Positions 54,998 to 63,152 of a DNA stretch of 64,000 nt are shown piece by piece. The DNA is taken from positions 94,916 to 158,915 of IMG/VR virus record IMGVR_UViG_3300021962_008382; one strand, 5' to 3'. This DNA is from a virus. Under the pieces are notes generated by a model. That model was not told the DNA's origin. It did no database searches and saw only the letters and a list, made by a program, of their open reading frames with translations. Every line of letters starts with the position of its first letter. Within the stretch, counting starts at the first letter, position 1. Made by a program: the position numbers and the translations under genes.

Positions 54998-55201
54998 TTA
55001 TTTATCTTTCTTTCTACCGCTGTGCATATTAATAAACCAGTGTGCAAGCTGTTTTTTACGTGGAGATGCGCTCTTAGATGATCTAATTTTTTTAAGTTGA
55101 GATATAGATTTACCTTTTAAACCATGCCTAGCCATATCCCCTTTATCTTGAGGATTACGACCATCTTGAAAGTTTTCTCTAAGTTCTTTAAATGTTTTCA
55201 T
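54998..55201 (-). CDS. Small conserved basic protein
   Basis: Sixty-seven residues. The pattern KGDMARHGLKGKSISQLKKI, RSSKSASPRKKQLAHWFINM is conserved in many marine phages, function unknown. The high Lys/Arg content suggests nucleic acid or head interaction. It overlaps the fibre gene stop by 4 nt. Its own stop TAA is part of the GATAAATA late promoter of the next gene. Confidence 0.65.
   Translation of the reverse strand: MKTFKELRENFQDGRNPQDKGDMARHGLKGKSISQLKKIRSSKSASPRKKQLAHWFINMHSGRKKDK
54999..55006 (-). promoter_or_regulatory. Late promoter (GATAAATA)
   Basis: Minus-strand GATAAATA at the end of the 54998-55201 gene, 28 nt upstream of the nucleotidyltransferase ATG at 54971. Confidence 0.6.
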
Positions 55202-56832
55202 AAATTGATCTGATGTATAACAAACACCGCTGAGGATGTATTAGGGGAAAAAGCTGTAGTTGTAGAAGATAAGGATATATCGGTTGAAGAAACAGCCCAT
55301 ACAACCGATATTCTATCCCCTGCATTTAAGGTGACGTTTCTAGACCATATAGGTGCATTAGAGAAACCGTTGCCAGCAGAGGACACCCTAATAGTACTAT
55401 CCGGTATATCGATACCGTTTTTACGACCCCATACGTATATTTGTTGCTGAGAAGCATTGGAGGATATAAATTGAAGCTTTGCTCTTACATTGTACAAACC
55501 TGTATTTAATGCAGTGATTTCAGTATTACTATTATTTTTTGTAAACCCGCTTGTAACACCCTGATTGTTGAAGATTACACTATGGCCAAAGTCAGTATTA
55601 GGGGCTACTTGATTTTGGCTGCTGGAAAATTCCCCGTAGTACAGTCTAGGAAAAATAGTTGGTCTTACAAGCAACACCCCATCTGTGGGGTCTGCTTTTA
55701 AAACTGCGGCGACGGAAACTGCTACGTTAGGGGCTGTGGGTTGGGTTATTGTTAATTTACCTGGAATACTAGGGTGCGCCCAAAGCAAGTTACCAGCATA
55801 CCAGGTTTCACCCACAACATTACCGGTAGTGTTTAATTTTCTAACCTCACCTAAAACAGTGGCTCTACCGGTACTATTATTTTGAACGTCAGACGTAAGT
55901 ACACCTACGCTATAAAGAGGGACAGCGTTTGCATCAGCTAAAAATTTATCTACTTTAGGTAAAGGGTCACCGGGGGTACCATTTATACCGGCGAAAACAA
56001 CAAACTCGCCGTCTAATAATATATTACCCGTTTCATTGGATACTCTTATGTAGTTTTCTAGACCTACTTGCAATATGGTACCATCTGCTTGATGGATATC
56101 CAGACAATCTTTATTTGCATTCCAGGCTGTAAGCCCGGCAGCCACATTTGCGTTGCCAGTATAACCTACAGTATCATACTTTAGAGAATATATCTCACCC
56201 TGGTCACCGGTTAGAAAACCAAACGTGACTCCATCGAATGCGGGGTTGTTATTAGGCTCATACTTTAATATTTTGTGGCGGTCTCTACCTTGCCAAGATT
56301 GATAGTTAACATCATCCAGTCTAAGAAATCTTGTTTCACCAGAACCAGGACCGGTTGCAGCTATCTTGCTAATAGCCTGTTCCAGAAATTTTAATTTTTT
56401 CTGTACTGCTTCTAAATTTTTTTCAACTAATGTAGGGTCTGGTTGTTGGAAAGAATCAGCTTTTTCTTCTAGCTTGACTTCTTTAGTAATATGTTCGGCT
56501 GCTCTTTCAGCCAAAGATTTAGGTGTTTCATTCTTAGAGGCTTCTTCATTAGTCTGGGTTTGAGCCAATTCATTCTGCTCCTCCTTTAATACTTCTAATA
56601 GTTCATTAAGGGTAGGGGGCTTGGGGTATTCATTTGTAAGTTTCTCAACAACCTTCTCTGCTACTACCGTGGCTTCTTGCAGATCTTTAATCGTGTTACT
56701 ACGAACAGATTCAAGAATTTCCTGCTGAAGTTTATTGTAACGATTGACCTCTTCTTGTAGCAGGGGGTCGACATCATCCCCCATTGCCTTGGCCCATTTA
56801 ACTAGAAGTTGTTTTTCTTTTATCGATTTCAC
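55198..56832 (-). CDS. Virion fibre/decoration protein with C-terminal jelly-roll
   Basis: A 544-residue protein. Residues 1-160 are helical and coiled-coil-like (EEVNRYNKLQQEILESVRSN, VEKNLEAVQKKLKFLEQAIS). Residues 165-395 form beta modules including VTFGFLTGDQGEIYSLKYD and IPGKLTITQPTAPNVAVSVA. Residues 405-544 look like a C1q/TNF-like jelly-roll (FGHSVIFNNQGVTSGFTKNN, TGLYNVRAKLQFISSNASQQ, LNAGDRISVVWAVSSTDISL, SSAVFVIHQINL), as found at the tips of phage fibres and head decorations. It may be a whisker or head fibre, by position in the late block. Overlaps its neighbours by 4 nt. Confidence 0.65.
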   Translation of the reverse strand: MKSIKEKQLLVKWAKAMGDDVDPLLQEEVNRYNKLQQEILESVRSNTIKDLQEATVVAEKVVEKLTNEYPKPPTLNELLEVLKEEQNELAQTQTNEEASKNETPKSLAERAAEHITKEVKLEEKADSFQQPDPTLVEKNLEAVQKKLKFLEQAISKIAATGPGSGETRFLRLDDVNYQSWQGRDRHKILKYEPNNNPAFDGVTFGFLTGDQGEIYSLKYDTVGYTGNANVAAGLTAWNANKDCLDIHQADGTILQVGLENYIRVSNETGNILLDGEFVVFAGINGTPGDPLPKVDKFLADANAVPLYSVGVLTSDVQNNSTGRATVLGEVRKLNTTGNVVGETWYAGNLLWAHPSIPGKLTITQPTAPNVAVSVAAVLKADPTDGVLLVRPTIFPRLYYGEFSSSQNQVAPNTDFGHSVIFNNQGVTSGFTKNNSNTEITALNTGLYNVRAKLQFISSNASQQQIYVWGRKNGIDIPDSTIRVSSAGNGFSNAPIWSRNVTLNAGDRISVVWAVSSTDISLSSTTTAFSPNTSSAVFVIHQINL

Positions 56833-58004
56833 TTTTTATTCTTCAAAAAATTCAGTCTACTAAATTCAGCTCTATCAACTATCTTGGTAGGTCTGTTATT
56901 AATTACTGCAACATGGCCTTCCGGCTTTACAGTAGTACCGCTGACAGTATGATGGAAATCTTGATGAGATGCAAGGGCATTTGATAAAATATTTTTAGCG
57001 GCCTGAAGGTGGTGATGAACTTCAAGCGTTTTGTTAAATGAATGCTCGCTGCTGCCTATCTCTTTAAGATGTCGATCGCTTATAGCTTTCTGATTAGCTT
57101 TACCGGCCTCTGATTTCAAGGCGGCAGCTTTTTTAAGGTAATGACCAATAATATGATTTTTGTAACCTTTAATAGACGGCTTTGTACCTTCTTTAACTGT
57201 TGAGTTAATATAGGTTTTTAAATGTGTTTCATGGCCTTCGAGATGACCGTAATCATCAATTTGATTGTGAGCATCAATAGCGTTTTGCATATGCTCTTTA
57301 AATTTTTTCTGAGCATCAGGGGTATAGTGAACTTTATTATGATCATACTTTGCAGAGATCATATGTACGCTAGGGTGTTTTCCGAAGTGAGAAAGGTCTG
57401 GGTTATATTCTGCCTTCTGGTTCTCCATGTTAGTACCATGATATGCAGTATGAACTACAAAGCCTATATCGGAATTTTTTATCTTTTTACCTTCTTCTGA
57501 GTTCTTTTTTGTAGAATAGGTAATGGTATTAGGGGTAAAATGATAACTATCTCCTTGAGAATGAACATCGTTATCACCTTTATGATACATGAAGTCACCC
57601 TGGTATATACCTCTGTTAGGGGTAACTTTAGGCATATGTTCAAGAGCAGCTTTTAGTTTCGATACCAGACCGGGCGCATGCCCGTGGTTCTTTTCGATAT
57701 CAGCTACTGTATAGTTGATCTTAGGATTTACATTAAATACGGATTTAGAAGCAACAAAAAATCTACCTGTTTCTGGATGATGACCAAAAACAACAGACGG
57801 TTTTCCATCATATTTAGTTGAGATAGATACTTTAGAATCTTTACCGGTTAGCTTCTGATGTACACCATGAAGAGTATCAAAGGCGTGTTTAAAGCCTTTA
57901 CTACCATCGTTGATTACATGGTCCTCTGCATGCTCAAGGTGGGTTAGTTTTTCTTCTTTATCTTCTGAAAAAGCTTCTGTTAAATAACTTAATAGGGTTT
58001 TCAT
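56829..58004 (-). CDS. Ligase-like protein with KxDG motif (DUF6267-like)
   Basis: A 391-residue protein. ISTKYDGKPSVVFGH with Lys64 resembles motif I (KxDG) of DNA/RNA ligases and capping enzymes. ETGRFFVASKSVF, GIYQGDFMYHKGD and DIGFVVHTAYHG have the order of the following nucleotidyltransferase motifs. I recall the family as DUF6267, without a known activity. The C-terminal 150 residues are helical and His-rich (KTLEVHHHLQAAKNILSNAL). If active, Lys64 would carry AMP or GMP. It overlaps the nuclease-like gene by 4 nt, so nuclease and ligase-like proteins are made together late in infection. Confidence 0.6.
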   Translation of the reverse strand: MKTLLSYLTEAFSEDKEEKLTHLEHAEDHVINDGSKGFKHAFDTLHGVHQKLTGKDSKVSISTKYDGKPSVVFGHHPETGRFFVASKSVFNVNPKINYTVADIEKNHGHAPGLVSKLKAALEHMPKVTPNRGIYQGDFMYHKGDNDVHSQGDSYHFTPNTITYSTKKNSEEGKKIKNSDIGFVVHTAYHGTNMENQKAEYNPDLSHFGKHPSVHMISAKYDHNKVHYTPDAQKKFKEHMQNAIDAHNQIDDYGHLEGHETHLKTYINSTVKEGTKPSIKGYKNHIIGHYLKKAAALKSEAGKANQKAISDRHLKEIGSSEHSFNKTLEVHHHLQAAKNILSNALASHQDFHHTVSGTTVKPEGHVAVINNRPTKIVDRAEFSRLNFLKNKK

Positions 58005-58744
58005 AATGGTAGCTTAATATTGTTGTTTAAAATTTCAACTGATGTTTTTGTAATTGGGGCAATATTAAACGGAGATTTTGCTCTCATTCTAAAATTCATT
58101 TCAAAAGTAAACTGATAGTTTCCACTACCTTTATATTGCACTCTAGCTCTCCAACCGGCTGTGGAAGAAGATGAAAACTTAGGTACACCAGTAAACTTTA
58201 AAGGATTTAATCCCCCGAAGAGATAAAAACCATGTGTCCCAATATTAACGTAATATGTATCTTTCTTATTATAATATTGTTCTACCTTAGAAGGAGATAT
58301 ATCACCTTTTAATTCTGGAAAGGTTGTAAGATCTCTTTCATATCGAGCTTGATTTGGGATACCTTCAACCATTTTTTTCCATTGAGGTGTTTGAAATTCC
58401 TTATCAAGTCTATATGGGGTTTTGTTCCATTTGGCATTTATCTCTTTAAACAGCCCTACCGATTCCGCCACACCCATTATAAATGCTTTTTCAGGATCAT
58501 CTTTGCTTTTAGGGTCGAACGCCCATTTTTTCGTTTTAGGGTTATATTTTAAAACTAATGATCCTGCAGAGGCATCAGTTATCTTCAATTCACACCCAAC
58601 GGGTTTACTTTCACCCCTCATAATCATTAAATCAGGTACACTTGATCCTGCGCCTGCAGGGGTGAAACCTACCGGTACAAAACCCAAGGGGATGAGGGCT
58701 TCTGCTGCATTTTTTTCGTATTGGAAGCCTTGTTGCGCAGCCAT
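58001..58744 (-). CDS. PD-(D/E)xK-like putative nuclease
   Basis: A 247-residue conserved protein of marine T4-like phages. GFQYEKNAAEALIPLGFVPV with Glu10, then SSVPDLMIM with Asp38 and CELKI with Glu52/Lys54 reproduce the E...PD...ExK layout of restriction-type nucleases. The C-terminal 90 residues form a beta-rich domain (HGFYLFGGLNPLKFTGVPKF, GSGNYQFTFEMNFRMR). Catalysis is inferred from motif only. It is the first gene of the late block, with a GATAAATA promoter 30 nt upstream and AGGGG as ribosome binding site, just below the terminator of the preceding unit. Confidence 0.6.
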   Translation of the reverse strand: MAAQQGFQYEKNAAEALIPLGFVPVGFTPAGAGSSVPDLMIMRGESKPVGCELKITDASAGSLVLKYNPKTKKWAFDPKSKDDPEKAFIMGVAESVGLFKEINAKWNKTPYRLDKEFQTPQWKKMVEGIPNQARYERDLTTFPELKGDISPSKVEQYYNKKDTYYVNIGTHGFYLFGGLNPLKFTGVPKFSSSSTAGWRARVQYKGSGNYQFTFEMNFRMRAKSPFNIAPITKTSVEILNNNIKLPL

Positions 58745-58773
58745 TTTAGATAACCCCTATATATTGTTCCATA

Positions 58774-58781
58774 TATTTATC
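58774..58781 (-). promoter_or_regulatory. Late promoter (GATAAATA) for the 58744-to-48016 block
   Basis: Minus-strand GATAAATA immediately after the T-run of the terminator at 58783-58812 and 30 nt before the ATG at 58744. Confidence 0.65.
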
Positions 58782-58782
58782 C

Positions 58783-58812
58783 AAAAAAGAAACCCCCTCG
58801 AGGGGGGTTTCT
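58783..58812 (-). terminator. Intrinsic terminator after the winged-helix gene
   Basis: On the minus strand AGAAACCCCC, loop CTCGA, GGGGGTTTCT followed by a further TTTTT: a 10-bp stem with a T-run, 25 nt after the stop at 58838. It separates the early-type genes from the late block. Confidence 0.88.
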
Positions 58813-58837
58813 GCTGGTTTCTTTACCAGTCTAGCTG

Positions 58838-59086
58838 TTAATTAAACAGCGCGCTTCCAGCTACTGCGAAGGCAGCTGCAACCATTGCACGGGAAGGACG
58901 ACCCATGCGATAGGCAGTTTTACCATTCTTAGTGATGTTGGTGTAGATAGCGTGACCTCCTGCTCGAAGATCGCTTACGCGAGCTACAACAGTGTCTTCA
59001 GTAGTCCCAAAGAGCCCAGCAATCTGAGCTGCGGTATACTGACGACCGGATTTAAGAACGTTAAGTACTTTAGTCTGAATAGACAT
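58838..59086 (-). CDS. Small winged-helix DNA-binding protein
   Basis: 82 residues from ATG 59086; AGGA 8 nt upstream favours this over ATGs at 59092 and 59101. VLNVLKSGRQYTAAQIAGLF, GTTEDTVVARVSDLRAGGHA and IYTNITKNGKTAYRMGRPSR form helix-turn-helix then a beta wing, as in small phage repressor-like proteins of marine T4-like genomes. The C-terminal hydrophobic stretch (AMVAAAFAVAGSALFN) is unusual for a regulator and could pack a dimer or touch membrane. Targets unknown. It lies between a hairpin leader and a strong terminator, so it may be abundantly expressed as a short message. Confidence 0.65.
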   Translation of the reverse strand: MSIQTKVLNVLKSGRQYTAAQIAGLFGTTEDTVVARVSDLRAGGHAIYTNITKNGKTAYRMGRPSRAMVAAAFAVAGSALFN

Positions 59087-59101
59087 TTTCATTTTCCTCA
59101 T
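59084..59101 (-). promoter_or_regulatory. RegA-like translational operator
   Basis: Minus-strand ATGAGGAAAATGAAAATG spans ribosome binding site and start of the winged-helix gene and shares UGAGGAAA with the T4 gene 44 RegA site. Confidence 0.35.
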
Positions 59102-59127
59102 AGTTAAGGTTTCCCCGCCATATTAAG

Positions 59128-59162
59128 AGCTATGCTGAGCGGCGGTCTTTCTCAGCATAGCT
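59128..59162 (-). other. 12-bp perfect hairpin between two small genes
   Basis: AGCTATGCTGAG and CTCAGCATAGCT pair perfectly around an 11-nt loop, starting 7 nt after the stop at 59169. No T-run follows on the minus strand (CTTAATATGG). It is more likely an mRNA-stabilising or processing structure than a terminator. Confidence 0.6.
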
Positions 59163-59168
59163 GTTGGA

Positions 59169-59486
59169 TTAGCCTGCGATCGCTGCGAGTTTTTCGATTT
59201 CTGGATCAGTTTTAGGTTGCTCAATAACCAGCTTAGGTTTAGCTGCAACCGTTTCTTTCTTCTTCATAATCTCGCTGATATCCGCAGCGTACTTACTGAA
59301 GTTAGGGTCGTTCAGAAGATACTGACAAGCTTCGAGCTTAGTCATTGGACTAGGAAGATCGATAAGCTGGATATCAGTGTCGCCTTGCTTCTGCAAGTTC
59401 TTGATACGTAGAATCAGATCAGAACAGAAGCGTACTTTGACGCTGTCTTTATGAATCGAAACACCTGCTACTGTAAACGTGGTCAT
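59169..59486 (-). CDS. Small conserved marine-phage protein
   Basis: 105 residues from ATG 59486. The ATG at 59501 is part of the ribosome-binding ATGAGGAAA and is rejected. TTFTVAGVSIHKDSVKVRFC, SDLILRIKNLQKQGDTDIQL, IDLPSPMTKLEACQYLLNDP form a compact alpha/beta domain conserved in marine T4-like phages, function unknown. The Lys/Pro-rich C-terminus is probably disordered. It follows a 100-nt region (59502-59607) in which I see no gene; it probably carries an early promoter. Confidence 0.65.
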   Translation of the reverse strand: MTTFTVAGVSIHKDSVKVRFCSDLILRIKNLQKQGDTDIQLIDLPSPMTKLEACQYLLNDPNFSKYAADISEIMKKKETVAAKPKLVIEQPKTDPEIEKLAAIAG

Positions 59487-59501
59487 ACTCAATTTCCTCA
59501 T
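59484..59501 (-). promoter_or_regulatory. RegA-like translational operator
   Basis: Minus-strand ATGAGGAAATTGAGTATG: the first 11 bases equal the core of the T4 gene 44 RegA recognition element, AAUGAGGAAAUUAUG, and cover the ribosome binding site of this gene. Confidence 0.45.
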
Positions 59502-59607
59502 GATATAATATTAAGTTATTACTGGGTTAAGATCAACTACTTCGGTACATCTTAGGGCTCTATTTCCTACCCTAGCCAGCATATTATAAATGGTTACTCG
59601 TTACTAA

Positions 59608-59778
59608 TCAACTATCATTTTCAGTATCTACCAAATCTTCCTCTTTTACTATCCCAGACTCTATGAGTGCAGTCATTAGAGAGTTTGCCCCTTTAGAGAA
59701 ACCGTAAAGGTAAGACAGAGTCGAAAAAAGAATGTTAATAGCAAATAGAGCAGTATAAAGCCAAAGATTATCTATCAT
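59608..59778 (-). CDS. 56-residue single-span membrane protein
   Basis: ATG at 59778, TGA at 59608-59610: MIDNLWLYTALFAINILFST, LSYLYGFSKGANSLMTALIE, SGIVKEEDLVDTENDS. Residues 5-27 form one transmembrane helix, with an acidic cytoplasmic-type tail. It overlaps the stop of the HEXXH gene by 11 nt, so it is translationally coupled. No family recognised; small proteins with this layout are common in T4-like early regions. Confidence 0.65.
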   Translation of the reverse strand: MIDNLWLYTALFAINILFSTLSYLYGFSKGANSLMTALIESGIVKEEDLVDTENDS

Positions 59779-60421
59779 TATATACCGTTACGTGTGGTAG
59801 CCATTTCATTACTTTTTTTAAAAGCTTGGTTCGAATCGTTTTCCATTTTTCCCTATCGTTACAAAACGTACGCTTATAGTAATAATAAGTTCCAAGTTTC
59901 TTTAAGCGATGTATGTTCTTAATAATTTTTTCTGGGGCTTTGTTAGAATAGTAATGTTTTATTTCCATAGCTAGATCATGGCCATAAGCATCTATTTCAT
60001 CTGGATCGGAGAGGTATCTCTGATCTTGCTTTTTATTGTTGCCTAGATCTCTAAAATCTACCTCTAAACTTTTATATGAATCAGGATCTCTATTTTGCCA
60101 CTGGCATTGGTGTACTGTCTCATGCTGACATACTTGAGAGACATTAAATTTAAATTCGTTCCATTTTCGTATATCTATGTATTTTGATCTGGATGAAAAA
60201 GAAAATATAACGTATTTAATATCCTGATCAATATCATAAAGACCTGAGATGCAATACTCATCTTTTTTTATATTTTTTTGCTTATTATAGGAAAATTTAA
60301 AAGGTGCTTTTTTGCAAAAAGATCTATTTAACGTCGTGCAGACATCTTTAAAGGTTATTCTACCTTGTAACTTATCTTTTTTGGATTCTAAAATTTCATC
60401 TATTAGGCTAGCAAGGTACAT
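59768..60421 (-). CDS. HEXXH putative metalloprotease
   Basis: A 217-residue protein. VCQHETVHQCQWQNRD contains the zincin motif H100-E101-x-x-H104, and SDPDEIDAYGHDL (about 138-150) offers Glu142 as third zinc ligand, as in gluzincin-like peptidases. FCKKAPFKFSYNKQKNIKKD and YVIFSFSSRSKYID are the preceding strands. The enzyme has no signal peptide, so it would act inside the cell. The target may be a host or phage protein; nothing in the sequence identifies it. It starts 26 nt after gp41 and continues into a small membrane-protein gene. Confidence 0.65.
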   Translation of the reverse strand: MYLASLIDEILESKKDKLQGRITFKDVCTTLNRSFCKKAPFKFSYNKQKNIKKDEYCISGLYDIDQDIKYVIFSFSSRSKYIDIRKWNEFKFNVSQVCQHETVHQCQWQNRDPDSYKSLEVDFRDLGNNKKQDQRYLSDPDEIDAYGHDLAMEIKHYYSNKAPEKIIKNIHRLKKLGTYYYYKRTFCNDREKWKTIRTKLLKKVMKWLPHVTVYNDR

Positions 60422-60447
60422 AGACCCCCCTGTGTTGCCGCTCAGAT

Positions 60448-61836
60448 TCAGCTTGTAGGCAACGATTTGAAAAAATTAGAAAAATTATAACTACCCTCAT
60501 CATCACTACCCGAACCCGAGTCTGCAATATTAACTTGCGCAGACGGTTCTAGATCAAATAACTTCATCTTGGACCTATCCACCCCTATCATAAATCTTTT
60601 ATGAAGAGTTGGATCATTATAACGGTTTTTTAACTGCTTGACCATCAGCTGACCGAGTTGCTCCAGTTCTTCTGTACTTATTAGAGCAAACATAAAGTCT
60701 GCTGTTGCTGGTAGTCCGAATGACTCGGAAGTATCGGTCAGTTCTACATCAGTGTTCGAGTAACCCGAACGAGTAGTCTGAGTAGCTGATACGATCGGTA
60801 CGTTATATTCTACAGCAAGACCGCGCAACTCTTCTGCTATGGCCTTAACATATGTATAAGAATTTACACTTCCACCGGGTTTGAATCGCGAAGATGCACA
60901 GATATTTAAGTAATCTATAAATATTATATCTGGCTTAAAGTTACGTTTTAATGCTAATTCAGACAGTAGACTCTTAAAATGACCTACATGAGCTGAAGCC
61001 GTAGGGTATTCTTTAATGATTAGTTTACCTTTAGTTTTCGATTGAATCTTCGTAACTCGGTTTTCAAACATAGACTTCGGTAGATTTTTCAGCTGATCTA
61101 TTTCAACATTCAGTAGATTAGAATCTATACGTTCCGCAATCCTTTCTTCTGCCATTTCCATAGTAATATACAGTACATTCTTACCCTGAGATAAAGCACC
61201 TGCAGCAACATGGCACATAAAGAGAGACTTACCAACCCCCGTACCAGCCAGCGCAATATTAAGAGTTTTATTCGGTAGCCCACCCTGGGTTATTTTATTG
61301 AATAGATCTAAGTCAAAAGGTATACGGGCTTCGACCTTATTATAATAATCAAATCTGCTCGATAAGTCCTCAAAGTAGTCATGCCCGACTGCATTATCAA
61401 AACACACCCCTAACGCTGTCTGTAAAAGCGAGGGTATTCCATCTTTACTGAATGACTTATCATGACCTTCAAGAACAGATATCGATTTTAAGATAGCATT
61501 ATAAACTGCTTTGTCTTTGCAAAACTTTTCCGTCTCATCTAACAACCATTTGTCATTAGTATCATCATTATCTTCTAATATAGAGGCTATGTCTTTAATA
61601 GCCTCATACGCTTCTTTAAATACAGCTTCACCGGTATTAGAATTTTGCAGAGATATAATTAAAGCTTCCAAGGAAGGAGAGGTATTGTACTTATCAATGA
61701 AATCTCTAGCTAACCGGTACAGCGTCTTATCGCAAGTTTCTGTAAAGTATTCTTCTTTAAGAAACGGAAGAATTTTACGCATGTATTCTTCATTGCGAAT
61801 TATATTACGTAGTATAATATGTTCAATTCTTTTCAT
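60448..61836 (-). CDS. 41: Replicative helicase gp41
   Basis: A 462-residue DnaB-family helicase. The N-terminal domain (about 1-150) is helical. Walker A is GTGVGKS (198-204), followed by LYITMEMAEERIAERIDSNL (motif H1a). Then IIFIDYLNICASSRFKPG is Walker B, and IVSATQTTRSGYSNTDVELT is the H3 sensor. The C-terminal arginine-finger region is RYNDPTLHKRFMIGVDRSKM. In T4, gp41 hexamers unwind the fork with gp61, loaded by gp59. Overlaps the upstream gene by 14 nt; length equals T4 gp41 (475) within a few residues. Confidence 0.92.
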   Translation of the reverse strand: MKRIEHIILRNIIRNEEYMRKILPFLKEEYFTETCDKTLYRLARDFIDKYNTSPSLEALIISLQNSNTGEAVFKEAYEAIKDIASILEDNDDTNDKWLLDETEKFCKDKAVYNAILKSISVLEGHDKSFSKDGIPSLLQTALGVCFDNAVGHDYFEDLSSRFDYYNKVEARIPFDLDLFNKITQGGLPNKTLNIALAGTGVGKSLFMCHVAAGALSQGKNVLYITMEMAEERIAERIDSNLLNVEIDQLKNLPKSMFENRVTKIQSKTKGKLIIKEYPTASAHVGHFKSLLSELALKRNFKPDIIFIDYLNICASSRFKPGGSVNSYTYVKAIAEELRGLAVEYNVPIVSATQTTRSGYSNTDVELTDTSESFGLPATADFMFALISTEELEQLGQLMVKQLKNRYNDPTLHKRFMIGVDRSKMKLFDLEPSAQVNIADSGSGSDDEGSYNFSNFFKSLPTS

Positions 61837-62107
61837 TTTTAACCAGGTCTATAGCTTCTTTAACAATATCCAACATTACGGTCTGTAATACCTGTTCCCA
61901 CAAGGGACTAGATAAATCTACTGAATCTGGCTTGTTTAAAGTATGGTAATCCACTAACAGGGATTCTTCATTGTTAAAATCCATTTCTGTTATCTGTATT
62001 ACCACACCAGTAAATTCACCGTCTAAAATTTCAACACCCCATTCAGGTTTTTCTTCTTCTGCACCCGCTTTAGTAACCCAGGGTTTGTATAACTCATTCC
62101 TTAGCAT
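61823..62107 (-). CDS. Small conserved protein between UvsX and gp41
   Basis: 94 residues from ATG 62107 (GGAG 7 nt upstream; a TTG two codons earlier is less likely). LRNELYKPWVTKAGAEEEKP, EWGVEILDGEFTGVVIQITE, LLVDYHTLNKPDSV, LWEQVLQTVMLDIVKEAIDL. The same small gene separates uvsX and 41 in many marine T4-like phages; function unknown. Its start overlaps the uvsX end by 14 nt and its end overlaps gp41 by 14 nt, so the three are tightly coupled. Confidence 0.65.
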   Translation of the reverse strand: MLRNELYKPWVTKAGAEEEKPEWGVEILDGEFTGVVIQITEMDFNNEESLLVDYHTLNKPDSVDLSSPLWEQVLQTVMLDIVKEAIDLVKNEKN

Positions 62108-63152
62108 TTTCAAACTCCAGCTCTATATCTTCAGAGGTGAGATCTGACCCCATGATAGCATTACCAGATATCTGATAGCGATCAATGATAAATTGCTGGA
62201 AGTCTGCTGAAGCTAGAATAGGAAGCCAAAACTCTTTACTATAAGTATCTTTAATTCTATACTTCTGATCTTCGCCTTTTTTAGCATACCAACCATTAGA
62301 AGGTTTAGTTACAAACCCCCCTTCAAGAGCTACGTCTAGTAGACCTGACCACTTACTTATACCACCTTCGAATGATACCTCAACCGGGATCTTCGATTTT
62401 TCGCGTACATGCCTTGACTTCTCTACGTTAATGATAAAGTTATATCCTGTAAGTTCTGTACCATCTTTTTCTTGCTGACGACCGATAATATAGATATTAT
62501 CTGCAGAATAGTAAACACCGGTTCCTCCAGATACAATATCTTTCGGAAACATACCAATCTCTTTATAGGTATGATTAACTACAATCATCGGAATATCTTT
62601 CAAAGTAAGATGAGGGGTAATCATACGGAATAGCGACTTCAGCTGCTTAGCACGAGACATATCAGCCACTGACTTACCATCTAAAGCGTCGTCTACCTCT
62701 TTACGAGAAGCTAAGTTACCTACTGAATCAACAACAACGATAACATGATCACCGCGCTCAATGTTACTAAGTTGAGCCATTGCATCATGTTTAAGCTGCT
62801 CAATATCAGTGATCGGGGTATGTAAAACTCTTGAAGGTTCGATCCCAAATGAAGTGAAATAAGATTGAGGAGAGCCAAATTCAGAATCATAAAACAACAC
62901 CACAGCATCATTGTATTTCTCCAGATAAGATTTAGCAAGAAGCAATGCAAACGCGGTCTTAAAATGCTTACTAGGCCCGGCAAATACTGTAAGCCCGGGA
63001 GTTAGACCCCCATCTAGTCTACCAGACAGAGCTACGTTTACCATCGGCACCGGGGTTTGTATTACGTCTTTAGCGTTAAAAAATTTAGATTCGGAAAGTA
63101 TTTCCGTATCTTTGATAGTAGAATTCTTCTTAAGTTTATCTAACAATTGCAT
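62094..63152 (-). CDS. uvsX: RecA-like recombinase UvsX
   Basis: A 352-residue RecA/UvsX-type recombinase. Walker A is GPSKHFKT (59-66), as in UvsX. VVLFYDSEFGSPQSYFTSFG holds the catalytic-site Glu, HVIVVVDSVGNLASRKEVDD is Walker B, and IPMIVVNHTYKE and SGGTGVYYSADNIYIIGRQQ form the following DNA-binding loops. It drives strand exchange in recombination-dependent replication and repair. Length is near T4 UvsX (391). A RegA-like operator covers its ribosome binding site. Confidence 0.92.
   Translation of the reverse strand: MQLLDKLKKNSTIKDTEILSESKFFNAKDVIQTPVPMVNVALSGRLDGGLTPGLTVFAGPSKHFKTAFALLLAKSYLEKYNDAVVLFYDSEFGSPQSYFTSFGIEPSRVLHTPITDIEQLKHDAMAQLSNIERGDHVIVVVDSVGNLASRKEVDDALDGKSVADMSRAKQLKSLFRMITPHLTLKDIPMIVVNHTYKEIGMFPKDIVSGGTGVYYSADNIYIIGRQQEKDGTELTGYNFIINVEKSRHVREKSKIPVEVSFEGGISKWSGLLDVALEGGFVTKPSNGWYAKKGEDQKYRIKDTYSKEFWLPILASADFQQFIIDRYQISGNAIMGSDLTSEDIELEFENAKE

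Noticed and set aside
58422-58841. 139-codon plus-strand ORF over the nuclease-like gene and terminator
   Set aside because: It reads through the late promoter and the terminator hairpin and is antisense to a conserved protein.
60916-60923. Plus-strand TATAAATA inside gene 41
   Set aside because: Exact late-promoter match but antisense within a coding region, with no plus-strand gene downstream.
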